The notes under the pieces were generated by a model. That model was not told where the DNA came from. It was given only the letters and a program-made list of their open reading frames with translations, and did not search any database. Made by a program: the position numbers and the translations under genes. From Bathymodiolus brooksi (lineage: Eukaryota > Mollusca > Bivalvia > Mytilida > Modiolidae), in the NCBI GenBank assembly GCA_963680875.1, contig OY804590.1, positions 24,366,640 to 24,430,639 on the forward strand: DNA of 64,000 nt. Reading direction: 5' to 3'. Each line of letters begins with the position of its first letter. The first letter of the stretch is position 1. This document shows, piece by piece, positions 10,867 through 22,419 of this stretch.

Positions 10867-11662
10867 ACCCTTCTGTAATGAAAATGTGGCCTCTTTTTAG
10901 GGGAACAATTTACTAGTGTTTTACTATTTCAGTGCATCTGAAATCTTTCCTGATAAGAGGCCTAGGGTGGCTCTTGGTGATAGGGGCTTTTTATAAGAGG
11001 GAGACTACTTTATACCTGAGGAAATGTTGTTTTAGTGATCCCTTTAAAGTAATTTTAAGTGTCAATTAAGTTTTAATTTGCACTTTAATGTAATTGAGGT
11101 TTGTGCCACACAGTTCTGTGTATTAATATAAACTTTATTTACGTTAATATGCATGTGTATGAGTCAGACAAGTACAATTAAAGAAATACATGTACAAACA
11201 GATAAAAAAAGTAAAACAGTCAAATTCCTGTGGGAACCAGTACTTTTGTCAGACATAAAACCCTATATAAAATCAGTAGGATAACAGACATGCTGGATTT
11301 CAATCACCAGTGTCATAGTCCAGGGGTTTATCAAGGTGTTTTGGGAATGGTACTTTTCATTCTTTTGGTACCATTTTGGGAATTTTTTTGTGGACAAATT
11401 GGCCATTTGGGAGTCACAATAAGGGGGTAAGATTGAACATTTTGGGAATTTGGCATGATTTTAGAACATTTTTCATTGGGAAAGGGTCCTTTTACCAGAC
11501 GCTGAGACCCTGAGGAAGGCTAGAAAAATCCCTGTAGTCTTTTTGTGTTTAATGGTTTGAGGTGTAAGGTAGTTGTTAGTTTCGTCGAAATTAGTGGTAT
11601 TTTTTACCATCACTGTCAAAAAAAGATTTTTCGTAATTGTATAAAACCATTTTTTCCCATTT
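10867..11662 (+). other. Gene A intron 4, plain stretch
   Basis: No gene is seen. A patch at 11320-11460 repeats 'ttttgggaat' several times without a regular period. Confidence 0.4.
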
Positions 11663-11733
11663 AGAGGGGATAGGGTTATGGTGTTTAATGCCACTTTCAA
11701 CAATATTTCAGCTATATCGTGGCAGTCTCCCAA
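11663..11733 (-). mobile_element. SINE tail fragment
   Basis: Contains ggtgtttaatgccactttca and gctatatcgtggcagtc, the reverse complement of the common SINE tail. Confidence 0.7.
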
Positions 11734-12869
11734 TTAGAACCTCACTCAGTATATTGTATAACCTAATAGTTATATGATGGTAGCCATTACATCACCCATA
11801 GATAATTTTGATTGGAGGGTATTGATTGTTTGATCGTCTCTATAAAACCTGGGATTTTCCATAAAATTATAAATAAGGGGTATTGATTTCTTGGTGGGAG
11901 GATAAGGTTAACCTGATTTGATCAAAAGCCAATGTGGTCATTTGGTTTCTCTTTAACTTAATTCTCTTTTCTGGACTGACATTATATTATGTAATTAACC
12001 AATCAATGATTAGTATTTGTTATATGAAGAAAATGTTTGGAGGTGAATACTGAAATCGAACATAATCCTTGGGATTCTATATAGACTTCAATGCAAATTA
12101 GATTATTTTATTTCTATCAACAGAAGTTAAATATTGTAATTAGATTAGCCACTGATTTTTGCAGGCACTAAATCAGATTTCTATTTTGATTTTCGTCAAA
12201 TTATATAAAACAGGCTTATTTCATATTATGAAATGCTGAGGATACTCGCTTGCTTCCTTGCTTCGTACCTCCTTCAATTATGAAATGCCAGGGTGTCCTG
12301 GTAAGAAAATATTATAATATTCTCCTCTGAAACCACTTGGCTGAGGTGGAAATTTTTTTTTTTTTTTAAATGACAACAACTTTTACTGGTACATTTAATC
12401 TGTGATGAGCTGAAATTTAAACTGTAGCTAAAAATTGAGTTGTTTAGCATGCATTAAGACATTTTCTAGGAATTCTGTAATTTTGGCAGTCATGTAATAT
12501 AAACATTCTTTGTATTTCGACCAAAAATGATTTCCAAATCCTCCAGCGATGTAGGGCTATGGAATCGGTACATATTGGCTGTAACATGATTTTGATTCCA
12601 TCCCACATGGTGAGGAACGTCATCTGCCAGCTGCTTTTATACAGACAGCCAGTCTTTATGGAATTTGTAACCAAAGGGTCTGATATAAAGAAACATTATG
12701 TAATTTATTTACTTTTAAGCCAATCAAAGTTCTATTTCCCCCATCGATTGACCATTAAAAGGTCGCTTTTGACCAATCAATATTCTACCCTCTGTGGGAA
12801 TGTCAGATAATATGTGATCAAGGTATCACCACCATTACAGGGCCATGTGACTTTTGTTTTTCTCAGTTG
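11734..12869 (+). other. Gene A intron 4, plain stretch
   Basis: AT-rich, with a T16 run near 12353. Short open frames on both strands between 12440 and 12810 overlap each other and lack motifs. Nothing further is supported. Confidence 0.4.
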
Positions 12870-13051
12870 CAGTCAAACCTACTTATGCAGTCACCTCTAT
12901 TAAGCTGTCACCTGTATTAAAAGGTCACTTTTGTCTTGTTCTGTCATAGAAAATTTCATAAGAATTCAACCAGTCTTAAGAGGTCACCTGTCTTAAAAGA
13001 CCACCTTTTCTTTCTCCCAATTGTGACCTCTTTAATTCAGGTTTGACTGTA
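12870..13051. mobile_element. CAGTCAAACCTG MITE, copy 3
   Basis: Ends cagtcaaacctacttatgca and caggtttgactgtat; interior gtcacctgtattaaaaggtc. Close relative of the copy at 13349. Confidence 0.75.
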
Positions 13052-13348
13052 TATAGAATATCTAAATGTGGTTAATGGAACAAATTGAAGACAACAATTA
13101 GTTGGACCAGATGAACAATGAGAGACCCATAGGGACGTTTTGTTTATATGCACAATTTCGAGTTTTGTTTCTATGCAAAATTTCATCCCTTGTGATTTAT
13201 CATATTCTGAATCAAAATACTATAATTCTATATTTGACAATGCTGCTACATCTTTGTACCAGTCCAACATAATTATTGACTTTTACAAACACATGTGATA
13301 ATCTTAGTTGTTGCGAGAATTTCTTAATTTGAAGTTTTTATGCATATT

Positions 13349-13530
13349 CAGTCAAATCTGCATATGCAGTCACCTCTATTAAGCAGTCACTTGTGTTAAA
13401 ATGTCACCTTTTTATTGTTCTGTCATAGAAGATTTCCTATGAATTGAACCTCTTTCAAGAGGTCATCTGTCTTGAAATACCACCTTTTCTTTGTCCCGAA
13501 GGTGACCTCTAAATACAGGTTTGACAGTAT
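13349..13530. mobile_element. CAGTCAAACCTG MITE, copy 4
   Basis: Ends cagtcaaatctgcatatgca and caggtttgacagtat, in the same orientation as the copy about 480 bp upstream. Confidence 0.75.
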
Positions 13531-13927
13531 ATCCCTTATATATGGTTGAGGGTTTGCACACCTGTAGGCAGGAGGGGGGGGGGGGAGGGATCATCAACCT
13601 TGAAAACAATGAGGAACTATTAAAGACGAAATTTTGGTTGGACTGCGAATCTATGATCATTAAAGTCTGGATTTTGACCATTGCCAATTTATCTTTTAAA
13701 GATATGAATCTCACAAATTATAAAGTTGCTCTATCACCCCTCTTTTTTTTTTTGCCTCTCAAAAATCTTATGAACTATAAATCAAGTTTGTGAGACACTA
13801 GGTATTACAAGATCTATAAAAAAAAACCTTTTAGTTATCAATAAGAAAATATGTTGAAAGAAACAATATTAATGAACTGTATACAAAAAGTTCAGATTTC
13901 CGTTAGATAATCAGAACCTACTTGTTT
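13531..13927 (+). other. Gene A intron 4, plain stretch with G-run
   Basis: Contains a G12 run at 13574-13585. Open frames on both strands here are uninformative. Confidence 0.4.
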
Positions 13928-14270
13928 GAACAGCTTTTTTTAGGGGGAACCCTATTTTATGTGTAATATCCCATTAACACTCTTTGATGACATTATGTAT
14001 GAAGAAATGGTTAGAAGTATATTTGTATTTTTTTAGCAGTGTTTTTAGGGGGGAACCCTATTTATGTGTAAATACAAATGTAGCGTATCCCATTTAATGC
14101 TCTTTGATGACTTGTGTATGAAGAAATGGTAGAAGTATAATATTGGTATTTTTTTAACAGTTTTTAGAGGGGTACCCTATTTTATGTGAAAAAATTTATC
14201 CCATTTAACACTCTTTGATGACTTATGTATGGAGAAATGGTAGAAGTTTAATATTGGTATTTTATAAGTA
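13928..14270 (+). repeat. Three tandem ~115-bp units
   Basis: Each unit has 'agggggaaccctatttatgtg', 'cactctttgatgac', and 'gaagaaatggtagaagta' in the same order, ending in a T-rich stretch. Confidence 0.8.
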
Positions 14271-14513
14271 GCATGACTCAGATAGTCATGAATTATTGAT
14301 ATGGCAGACCAATGGAGCCAGTATTGTACAGCTATAAGGTCACCTAGAACAGTTTGTCTGGAGTAAATTGATAATAATGATCCACCATTGGTTTAATTAT
14401 TTAATCTATAACATTCTGATTCTTCCCTGCATTTTATTATGTAATTTTCTTTAGTTGTTATCTAGCCCATTCAAATTTTATTTTGGGATCCATAATTTTT
14501 ATTTTAATTAGGG

Positions 14514-14653
14514 TTTCTTAATATTTCTCCATAGAATGCCCATTTTATTTGTTTTAGTGATTAAATATATAAAACGTGATGTTCTTAATATTTCTCCATA
14601 TCATGCTGCCTATGTTGTTTGTTTTTATCATTAAATATATAAAACGTGATGTT
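14514..14653 (+). repeat. Two tandem ~69-bp units
   Basis: Each unit contains cttaatatttctccata and ttaaatatataaaacgtgat. Confidence 0.8.
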
Positions 14654-15093
14654 TAGACTGACCCAAGGTGAGGTGTAGATAAAAACACATTATAATTACA
14701 TGTTGATATTCAAAAATAGACATGCATATGATATGCATGGATTGTCATTGTGGGTAAGCCGATGGGGTGTCAGCCCGATAGTCCGAAGGCCCAATAGTCC
14801 GAAGGTCCGATAGTCCGAAAGCCCAATAGTCCGAAGGATATTTTGATGGTCAATATCTCAACAACATTGTAAGGGTTTTATATGAACTTCATTGAAGTCT
14901 GTAATACATATTTCTATCAATGAGGGGTCCTTAATACTGTTCTATGGAAGCAAACAGATGGTGTGAAAATATGTTTTGTTTTATATCTGGAAAAAGTTAA
15001 GAAACAATGTTGTACCGAAAGTTTTCTTGGGGGTAACAAGTCATGCACACAAGTGAATAGAACAAATCTTTGTTGGTTTTTTTTGGGGGGGGG

Positions 15094-15351
15094 GGTATGG
15101 CGTTTAACACCACTTTCAACAATATTTCAGTTATTTCGTGTCAGCCAGTATTATTGTTGGAGGAAAGCGGAGTACCCGGAGAAAATCACCGACCTGCCAC
15201 AAGTCACTGACAAGCGTTATCACATAATGTGGTCTCGAATACACCTCGTTTGAGCTGGATTCGAACTCACAATGTTAGTGGTGATAGGCACTGATTGCAT
15301 AGGTAGTTATATATCCAACTACCATATGATCATGACCACGACGACCCCAAT
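15094..15351 (-). mobile_element. tRNA-derived SINE, near full length (minus)
   Basis: It runs from tail (ggcgtttaacaccactttca) to head (ccaactaccatatgatcatg). Box B in reverse is seen as ctggattcgaactcac. It is nested in the 14766-17088 element. Confidence 0.75.
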
Positions 15352-15586
15352 AATAGTTTTGGTGTAGATCAGAAGTTCAAAATGGCCATCAGCCAAGGTC
15401 AAAGTTTACATTGTAGCTTTATGGAAAATACATTATCATCGCTCGGAGAGGCACTAAAGAGAATGAATTCAGTTAAATTAGGCAGTTACCTGTCAGATCA
15501 TGCACAAATGATGCAACTTTATTACAATTGTGTACACAGATATGGCAGCAAAGGCAACAATTGAAATTTCTGATAATTTCTCATGA

Positions 15587-15632
15587 ACTTAACCCAGGTG
15601 AGCAATCCCGGATCTTGTGAGCCTCTAGCTGA
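15587..15632. mobile_element. End fragment of the CTCACC element
   Basis: Contains cccaggtgagcaatcccgga and tgtgagcctctagct, matching the right end of the element at 4101-5309. Confidence 0.55.
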
Positions 15633-16079
15633 CTTTGTCCATCTAAGTTATAATCACTGAATTATTAATGTATGTGCTTCAACTTAAATATACAGTGGCG
15701 TAGCCAGGGCAAAATGGATGCTTTCTATTGCAAAAAAGATGTATTTTTTTGTTTAGAAAGCAACAAACCACATCATATTTGTCAGTATGCATGCACGTAG
15801 TAGCAACTCTATTAGTCATTAAATGATTTTGAATTTAAATTATTTAAAAAAATAAATAAAGGAATAAATAAAATTATTATACTTTATGCAAATTTCTTAC
15901 ATTATCCATTCATTTTATTGGACAAGTGGCATTTGTTAATTTTCACTAACCTTTCATAAGCCCCGCCCATCCCTAGCAACATGTGATAATATTAGCAACG
16001 AGTGTTAATGCCTAAAATTAACACCCGCTGAGCCCGAAGTTTGCTGATCCGGAAAAATTAACACCTGCGGTTTACCGAT

Positions 16080-16300
16080 TTTCAAAATTCTAAAAAATTA
16101 AAAAAGAAAATTTTTCTTTTAAAGTTTAAAATTTTCCAAAAATTTCAAAATTTCAAAATTTTCAAAAAATTTCAAAAATTTTAAAATTTTCTAATATTTC
16201 AAAAAATTCAAAATTTTCATAAGTTTTCAAAAAATTTCAAAATGATAAAATTTTCAAAAAGTTAAAAAAAATTTCAAAGTTTTCATAAATTTCAAGACGT
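16080..16300. repeat. Low-complexity (AAAATTTC)n-like tract
   Basis: Degenerate repetition of aaaatttc/aaaattttc without a fixed period; almost no G. Confidence 0.75.
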
Positions 16301-16607
16301 GTATTTAAATAATAATATTGAAAAATGATAAAACAATTATAGCCTACCTTGAAAATTATTTATGCAATAGTCAGAATATAGAAGCAAACATGTGATAATA
16401 TTTATCAAAATATACAATTAACATTTTACATTAATTGTTACCCCTAAACATTATGTTATTATCTTGTTAAATTTGTTGCTATTTGGTGTTTTGTTGTTGT
16501 TAATGTAAGTAAACTATCTTAATTTATGACTTTTTATTTTTTTAACAATTGTCCTTCTAATAACATAATGCACACTTGAATCATTAGGCATTCAGTATAA
16601 TAAAAAA

Positions 16608-16748
16608 ACATACTGCCCTTGGATGAAGGTGTTAGGGTGATTAACACACTCTGTGAAAAAAATTATCACCCGAGACTTCGTCTTGGGTGATAATTTTTTC
16701 CCTCGTGTGTTAATCTACCCTAACACCTTCATCCAAGGGCAATATGTT
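16608..16748. repeat. Long hairpin (fold-back MITE)
   Basis: A near-perfect palindrome centred near 16678 with arms of about 70 bp. The left arm includes cccttggatgaaggtgttag and attatcacccgagac; the right arm mirrors it. The loop is only a few bases (acttcgt). Such structures are typical of small palindromic MITEs. Confidence 0.85.
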
Positions 16749-17179
16749 TATATTAACGGAAGAAATATGTATAATTGTAGTAATGGGCCGATATACATGT
16801 GTAACTGTCACCACCTTGGTCCAACAATTCACTATTGTAGCTAAACTGTGTTTTTTTTAATCTACTGTACTACTGTGAAGTTGGATATCCAATTTCTAAA
16901 CAAGGGAATCCATCTTTTATCAACCTTGATATTGAAAGACGATTCTTTAAAAACGGAGTGTAAGCCGTTTATCGAGCTCCTGTCGGAATAAAAAAAATTG
17001 GTATTTGGGTTTCGGACTATCGGACCTTCGGATTATTGTACCTTTGGACTATCGGACCTTCGGACTATCGGACTATCGAACCGTCACCGCCGATGGTTGG
17101 TCACCATCACAGAAATCTGCAATATGTTTCAAGCATGTTATTGACTTGGATCATTTAAAAAAAGACATATTATGTAGGA

Positions 17180-17341
17180 GATAACTGTATTGTATTTGAA
17201 AATTTCACGGCATCAATTGGAGATTTGATGGTCGCAAATTGAGTTTACTGGCGGCACGTTAGCGGAGCCAGTAAACGGATATTTGCGACCATTAAATCGA
17301 CAATTGATGCTGTGAAATTTTCAAATACAATACAGTTATTT
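17180..17341. repeat. Long hairpin with ~72-bp arms
   Basis: The left arm runs from ataactgtattgtatttgaaa to gagtttactggc and is mirrored by gccagtaaacgg to caaatacaatacagttat. The loop is about 14 bases (ggcacgttagcgga). It lies 90 bp outside the 14766-17088 element. Confidence 0.85.
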
Positions 17342-17580
17342 CCATTCTAATGTAAGCATGTGTATCGATGTGTATTGCCACATTATTGACAAGATGACGT
17401 AAGCGGTTAAAATAAAAAAAATAAAAAATATCCCACGCTATTTCAACTGCGGAATTGATACCGTGAAAATTACAGCATTGTCCAATCACAAACCAGGAAT
17501 ATTAAACAACTACATTAGAATTTACATTATTGTACTTTAAAGGATGTATTTTATTATTTTTGTGAAAATTCTGAATTTTT

Positions 17581-17769
17581 ATACCCCCCGCAACGAAGTA
17601 GACAAATCCTATGTCGTACGATAACTTGAGTTGTGTTTCTTAGAATCTTTTAAAATTTTATCAGCTGTTTATTGGTGAAGAGAGGAGGGTCCCTTTCATT
17701 TTTGGTCGGAACAATCAGTAATGTTTTGGTTATGGAAATAGGTTGGACAGATGGGGGAGCGGGGGGTAT
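17581..17769. mobile_element. MITE with ATACCCCCCGC ends
   Basis: It starts ATACCCCCCGC and ends GCGGGGGGTAT, an exact 11-bp terminal inverted repeat around 189 bp of noncoding sequence. Confidence 0.7.
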
Positions 17770-17879
17770 ATCTTAGTGAGCTGTGCTCACAGTAATACTA
17801 GTTATCCTTGGATCATTATAGATATAATATGTTATATATATACTTCATCAATACAGAATAAAATTAATAATGTGCCATG

Positions 17880-17934
17880 ACAAACTGAAATATTGTTGAA
17901 AGTGGCATTAAACACCATTACCCTAACCCTCTAT
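17880..17934 (+). mobile_element. SINE tail fragment
   Basis: Reads aactgaaatattgttgaaag then tggcattaaacaccatt. Confidence 0.75.
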
Positions 17935-18440
17935 AAATATAATGTAGATTAGTGTTTGAAGATGTTGTCTGTATATCTTTTTAATGAAGAACTTGGATTC
18001 ATGTGCTCAACACTGCAATCAATTCTAAAAGTTAACATATTATTATGTCTGGTAACCAATTTTTTATGAGTACTCAATTTTCAGTCGATCATTAAATCTT
18101 GGTCAAGGGGAAATAACTCATTTTCAGGACAAATTTCAGTATCTTGGTCGCTACTGAAGGACACATGTACATGTATCAGTACATTGACATTTGCCCGACA
18201 TATTTTCAATATCACACATGTCTTCCACTTTACTAAGACTTTGAATAGAAAGTTTAAGCATGTTGAATGTGCAATTAGCAATTCCTACCTAGAAGGCTAG
18301 ATAATCTTCTATAGGGAACAGCTGTGTCTTGGCAAACAGTACAATATATTCTGGATGTAATAAACACAGCTGGTTGACTTTATGTCTGCAGCTTTAAGAT
18401 TCAGCATTAAAGATGTGTTATATTATTGTACATTGATTAT

Positions 18441-18632
18441 TTAGATATGGTTTAAGGGTGTGCTATTGTAGACTGTAGACAATTTGTAGTCTACAATCAT
18501 ATAGCTGGTTGTACTGATGATAATTTAGATATGGTTGAAGGGTGTGCTATTGTAGACTGTAGACAATTTGTAGTCTACAATCATATAGCTGGTTGTACTG
18601 ATAATAATTTAGATATGGTTGAAGGGTGTGCT
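18441..18632 (+). repeat. 84-bp tandem repeat, about 2.3 copies
   Basis: Units starting at 18444, 18528 and 18612 begin gatatggtt(t/g)aagggtg. Each full unit contains the small palindrome attgtagactg...agtctacaat. The first two units are almost identical, so the duplication is recent. Confidence 0.85.
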
Positions 18633-18697
18633 GCTACCGTTAGCATCATTTGAAAGAAATGTTTATCATTAACATGATGCCCCATTTCATTTACACC

Positions 18698-18868
18698 TGT
18701 TTATGGCGAGGTGTACTGGATACAATATTATGTGATAAGGTTTGTCAGTGACTTGCAATAGATCAGTGGTTTTCTCTGGATATTCCTGTTTCCTCCACCA
18801 ATAAAACTGACTGCCACGATATAACTGAAATATTGTTGAAAGTGGCATTTAACACCATAAACCAAACC
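18698..18868 (+). mobile_element. SINE, head lacking
   Basis: Contains ggcgaggtgtactggataca, gtcagtgacttgcaat, cctccaccaataaaactgac and the standard tail. Confidence 0.75.
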
Positions 18869-19668
18869 ATTCCCACCCTCTGTAAAAAGATTCTAAGTTG
18901 TATTATTCTTGTTGGCCTTCAGAAGTAAAATCTGTATTATATATTGATGTTAAATAAACATGTGTGATGAAACTATTTGTTCCTATAAGGAAGTGAAACA
19001 GATTATGAAATAATAAAGCTTGTTGGATCTCTTTTATCTTGTATAGCCACTGATTTATAAGGACATTTGGTATTTGGTCACATCTGGTAACCTCTCTTTC
19101 ACATTCCGAATCTCTATTATCTTTTTCAATAACCTCTAAAAAGAGTTTGTAGATTCATCAATGAACTTTCACCTTTGATGTAAACTTGAGGCCAAATTTA
19201 AGAATTTGAAAAAACATCTAAATTTATCTTTAAAATAGGAGACCAACTTTTATTTAATGGGAGGGGGTTGTGGAATGTTTGTTCAGACAGAAATTATTTT
19301 CCTTCTTTGTTTTTTTTCCCAATATGTACAAGGGGCATAAATAGAAAAAAAAGGGGGGTATTAGAGAATTAGAAATGTTTTGAACTCCTCCTAAACAGTA
19401 GGTTACAAAGTTGACAGTATTTTCTTTTATATCAGATTCCTTCCCATTTCCAACAAATTGATATATTTTAATTTTTTCTTCGATCCACCAATTGGCCAAT
19501 CCTAACATCACATTTTATTTACTTCCTTATTGTTCTTTTATAGACTTAGTCACTTCGAGAGACGAGGATATATCATATAGTTGAAATGCATTGTACTAAA
19601 ATGAGTTGAGCATCTAAAATCTTGAAGATTATTCCAGAAGTCAGGTCTACTAAGGCGAATGAATTTTG
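18869..19668 (+). other. Gene A intron 4, plain stretch
   Basis: AT-rich intron with no recognised repeat; the minus-strand frame at 19254-19511 has no motif or splice context. Confidence 0.4.
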
Positions 19669-19858
19669 CGTATTAAGCTACTGCATTGACTAAAAACCTG
19701 CATAGTATTTTACGCTTAGCATGCCTATATTGAGTTATTATATTGACTAAAAAAAACTCCACAGTATTTTATGCTTAGTATGACAGAGCATATATTGAGT
19801 TATTGCATTGACTAAAACCCCTCCACTGTATTTTACCCTTAGCATGACAGAGCTCATG
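19669..19858 (+). repeat. Three tandem ~65-bp units
   Basis: Each unit contains attgactaaaa, a 'ccacagtattttatgcttag' type stretch and 'tgacagagc' or a relative. Confidence 0.7.
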
Positions 19859-20514
19859 TCAAGATGAAGAATTAATTTGACCTGAAACTGTAATGAAATT
19901 TCAAGAAATTTGGAAAACCCAGACTTTTATTGCTGTTATTGATTCTATAGTCTGTTGTTTCTCTGTGGAATTGAAAAAAACCCACCATCCTACATTTTAT
20001 TGGGGAAAACCCAGACACATTAATTGTTCAGAGGAAAATGATGAGAGGTCTTTCATTGGGGGATTTTTAAAATTCAGATATTTTTTTAAATTTTAATATA
20101 ATGGTAGATCTGTAAGAAATATCCTTTTATGTTTTGATAACTCTTTATAGACAGTTGTATATGTGTGTATCTTAGGATCTATCTGTTGTAATCTTAAATA
20201 TTTTATGGACAGCTATCTTTGGGAGACATCAAATATCTCCTTAAGTCTTGACTATTTCATACAAATACATCTTGGCATTGGGAGATATCCCCTTTAAGCT
20301 GGAATTGTTTTTAATAGAAATCTATTTTTGCAAGTTGTCCCTTTAATTAAGCTTGACTATTTAATAATAGAAAGCTTTCTTTTGGAGATAACTATTTCAT
20401 AATTGGGATAGAAGAGGGAAAATAAAATTAAAATGCAATCAAATTAATGAAAAAGCATATTTTATTTTCTTAAAAAAGGTAAAGCTTGGTGTTTGAAGTG
20501 ATTGTCTATATAGT

Positions 20515-20745
20515 TCTTTCACAAGTGTGCCATCATCCATCCATGGTTATATTACAGATTTCAGCTTAAAGTTGCCATAGAAACAAATAAAGCTGAACAC
20601 AATTGTACTGAGACTATTTCTTATGAAAACAGTACTGAAAATGAAATACATTTATTGTTTTTGTGAAAGTCAGAATTTTGATTCTGGGATCCTTAACCTG
20701 CCAATATATTTATTACTTGTCAGAACAATTTATTAGATAGTTTTA
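20515..20745 (+). repeat. Intronic copy of gene A 3' UTR sequence
   Basis: This stretch matches 22690-22940 in the same orientation, sharing gtgccatcat, gttgccatagaaacaaa, gtactgagactat and gaaaatgaaa. The distance is about 2.2 kb. The coding part of exon 5 is not visible in the upstream copy. Confidence 0.75.
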
Positions 20746-20797
20746 GCTATGGCCTGTTTAGAAGCTTCATGATTATCTGTCAACTCCAAATTTAAGG

Positions 20798-21037
20798 GGC
20801 CGTCATAGTTGTGATCGTATTGTAGTTGGATTTACAACTACCTGAACGTTATGAGTTCGAACCCCATTCATGGTGAGGTGTACTCGATACAACATTATGT
20901 GATAATGTTTGTCAGTGACTTGCGACAGGTCAGTGGTTTCTCCGGGGTACTCCGGTTTCCTCCACCAGTAAAACTGACAGCCACGATATAACTGAAATAT
21001 TGTTGAAAGTGGTAATTAAGCACCATAAAAACAAACC
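20798..21037 (+). mobile_element. tRNA-derived SINE, full length
   Basis: Best-preserved copy. Head: ggggccgtcatagttgtgat, box A-like tattgtagttgg, box B gagttcgaacccc. Body: gtgtactcgatacaac, gtcagtgacttgcgacaggt, cctccaccagtaaaactgac. Tail: atattgttgaaagtgg. It is inserted just downstream of the duplicated UTR block. Confidence 0.8.
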
Positions 21038-21117
21038 AATCTAAATTATATTTTAACCTTTTAACCAAGGAATTTCATGTACATTTGTGTAACCCTGCCA
21101 CTGGAATTTAAATGAGA

Positions 21118-21369
21118 ATGTTTACACACCTATGACTGGTAACCCATGTTTACACACGTATGACTGGTAACCCATGTTTACACAGGTATGACTGGTAACC
21201 CATGTTTACACACATGACTGGTAACCCATGTTTACACGAATATGTCTGGTAATCCATGTTTACACACGTATGACTGGTAACCCATGTTTACACACGTATG
21301 ACTGGTAACCCATGTTTACACACGTATGACTGGTAACCCATGTTTACACACGTATGACTGGTAACCCAA
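21118..21369 (+). repeat. 28-bp minisatellite, about 9 copies
   Basis: The unit contains gtttacacacgtatgactgg followed by taacccat. Variants differ mostly at the 'cacgtat' part. Confidence 0.9.
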
Positions 21370-21513
21370 AGTTGTTTTTATGGGTATTCAGTCAATCATT
21401 AACATCTTGATCAAAGGGAGGTAACTCAAGTGTACAAATAACATCTCAAGTTCAACAAATATATATTGTTTTCTATATATCAGATCTAATTAATGTATTT
21501 TAGCTCCCATGGG

Positions 21514-21547
21514 CAAAGGTAACCTCCTAATACAGGTTGGACTGTAT
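21514..21547. mobile_element. CAGTCAAACCTG MITE, end fragment
   Basis: Contains aaaggtaacctcctaataca and ggttggactgt, matching the right end of the copy at 8567-8744. Confidence 0.6.
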
Positions 21548-21789
21548 ATGGGGGGGTTAAAGTCCTGGGAGATAAAACAAAATCTTAACATACTGTACTA
21601 TATGCCAGGATAGGCAATGGTTCAATGCAACCTCTTTAATTAACACATTTTATTGATAATTTATTTTTCTTTGATATTTGAGGGATATTGTCAATATCAA
21701 TGACTTGACTATCATACTGAAAATGACATCAGTGTAACCTCATGGAAGAGACACTTGTTATATAATTATTAACATCCTGTCGGATCCAT

Positions 21790-22170
21790 CCATGATAGAA
21801 GTTTGTACTTTACTCCTACGTTTTAAATGTGAATTCCTCAAAACTTTGAATGCTTGCTTATTAACCAATGCAAATGGGACAATTTTTGAAGGAGTTATTG
21901 CCCTTTTTGGACTTATTTCCCCAAAATGTTTGTATGTGCAGCTCCTACATTTTAAATGGGGATTCCTCATAACTCAAAAAAAAACAAAAAACTTGAGAAG
22001 ATGATTTACATATCGTTACAGCAGTTTGTTCAGACCTTTTTTGCAAGATTTATTGCCCTTTTTGAATTAGACTCATCAATTTTTTGTGTACACAACTCCT
22101 ATATTTTAAATGGGAGTTCCTCAAAACTTTGCATGCTTGTGTATAACCATATTAGAATATACATATTGTT
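21790..22170 (+). repeat. Three diverged ~140-bp tandem units
   Basis: Units starting near 21808, 21942 and 22086 share ctcctacattttaaatgg, attcctcaaaactttg and ttattgccctttttg. Confidence 0.7.
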
Positions 22171-22214
22171 AGTTACAATAGCTTCTTTTTGTGGAAAAAG
22201 TGACCTGTAATTGT

Positions 22215-22380
22215 ATATATATAAGTTTGAGGAAACCACTGACCTGTCGCAAGTCACTGTTGTTTGTCAGTGACTTGCGGCAGGTCAGTGGTTTTCTCCG
22301 GGCACTTTGGTTTCCTCCACCAATAAAACTGATCGCCATGATATAACTGAAAGTGGCATTAAACACCATAATCCCAAACC
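22215..22380 (+). mobile_element. SINE with head-to-head inverted body, next to exon 5
   Basis: A SINE body and tail (gtcagtgacttgcggcaggt, cctccaccaataaaactgat, gaaagtggcattaaacacca) is preceded by an inverted copy of part of the body (gaggaaaccactgacctgtc, gcaagtcactg), giving a hairpin at about 22228-22297. It ends some 40 bp upstream of the exon 5 acceptor. Confidence 0.75.
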
Positions 22381-22419
22381 CGTAAAAGTTTGATTTAAAT
22401 TTTTTTTTTTTTTTTTCAG

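Larger units (their letters stand above)
14766..17088. mobile_element. 2.3-kb DNA element with ~75-bp inverted ends and 8-bp target duplication
   Basis: The left end is GGTGTCAGCCCGATAGTCCG and the right end, reverse-complemented, GGTGACGGTTCGATAGTCCG (16 of 20 identical). Both ends continue with iterated 'atagtccgaagg' motifs. The element is flanked by GCCGATGG at 14758-14765 and again at 17089-17096, an exact 8-bp direct repeat. Eight-base duplications are made by hAT and P-type transposases, so a non-autonomous member is likely, although the GGTG ends do not look like classical hAT ends. The interior holds a minus-strand SINE, a CTCACC-element end, an A/T-only region and a long hairpin, so it is a composite. 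No transposase ORF is seen. Confidence 0.75.
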
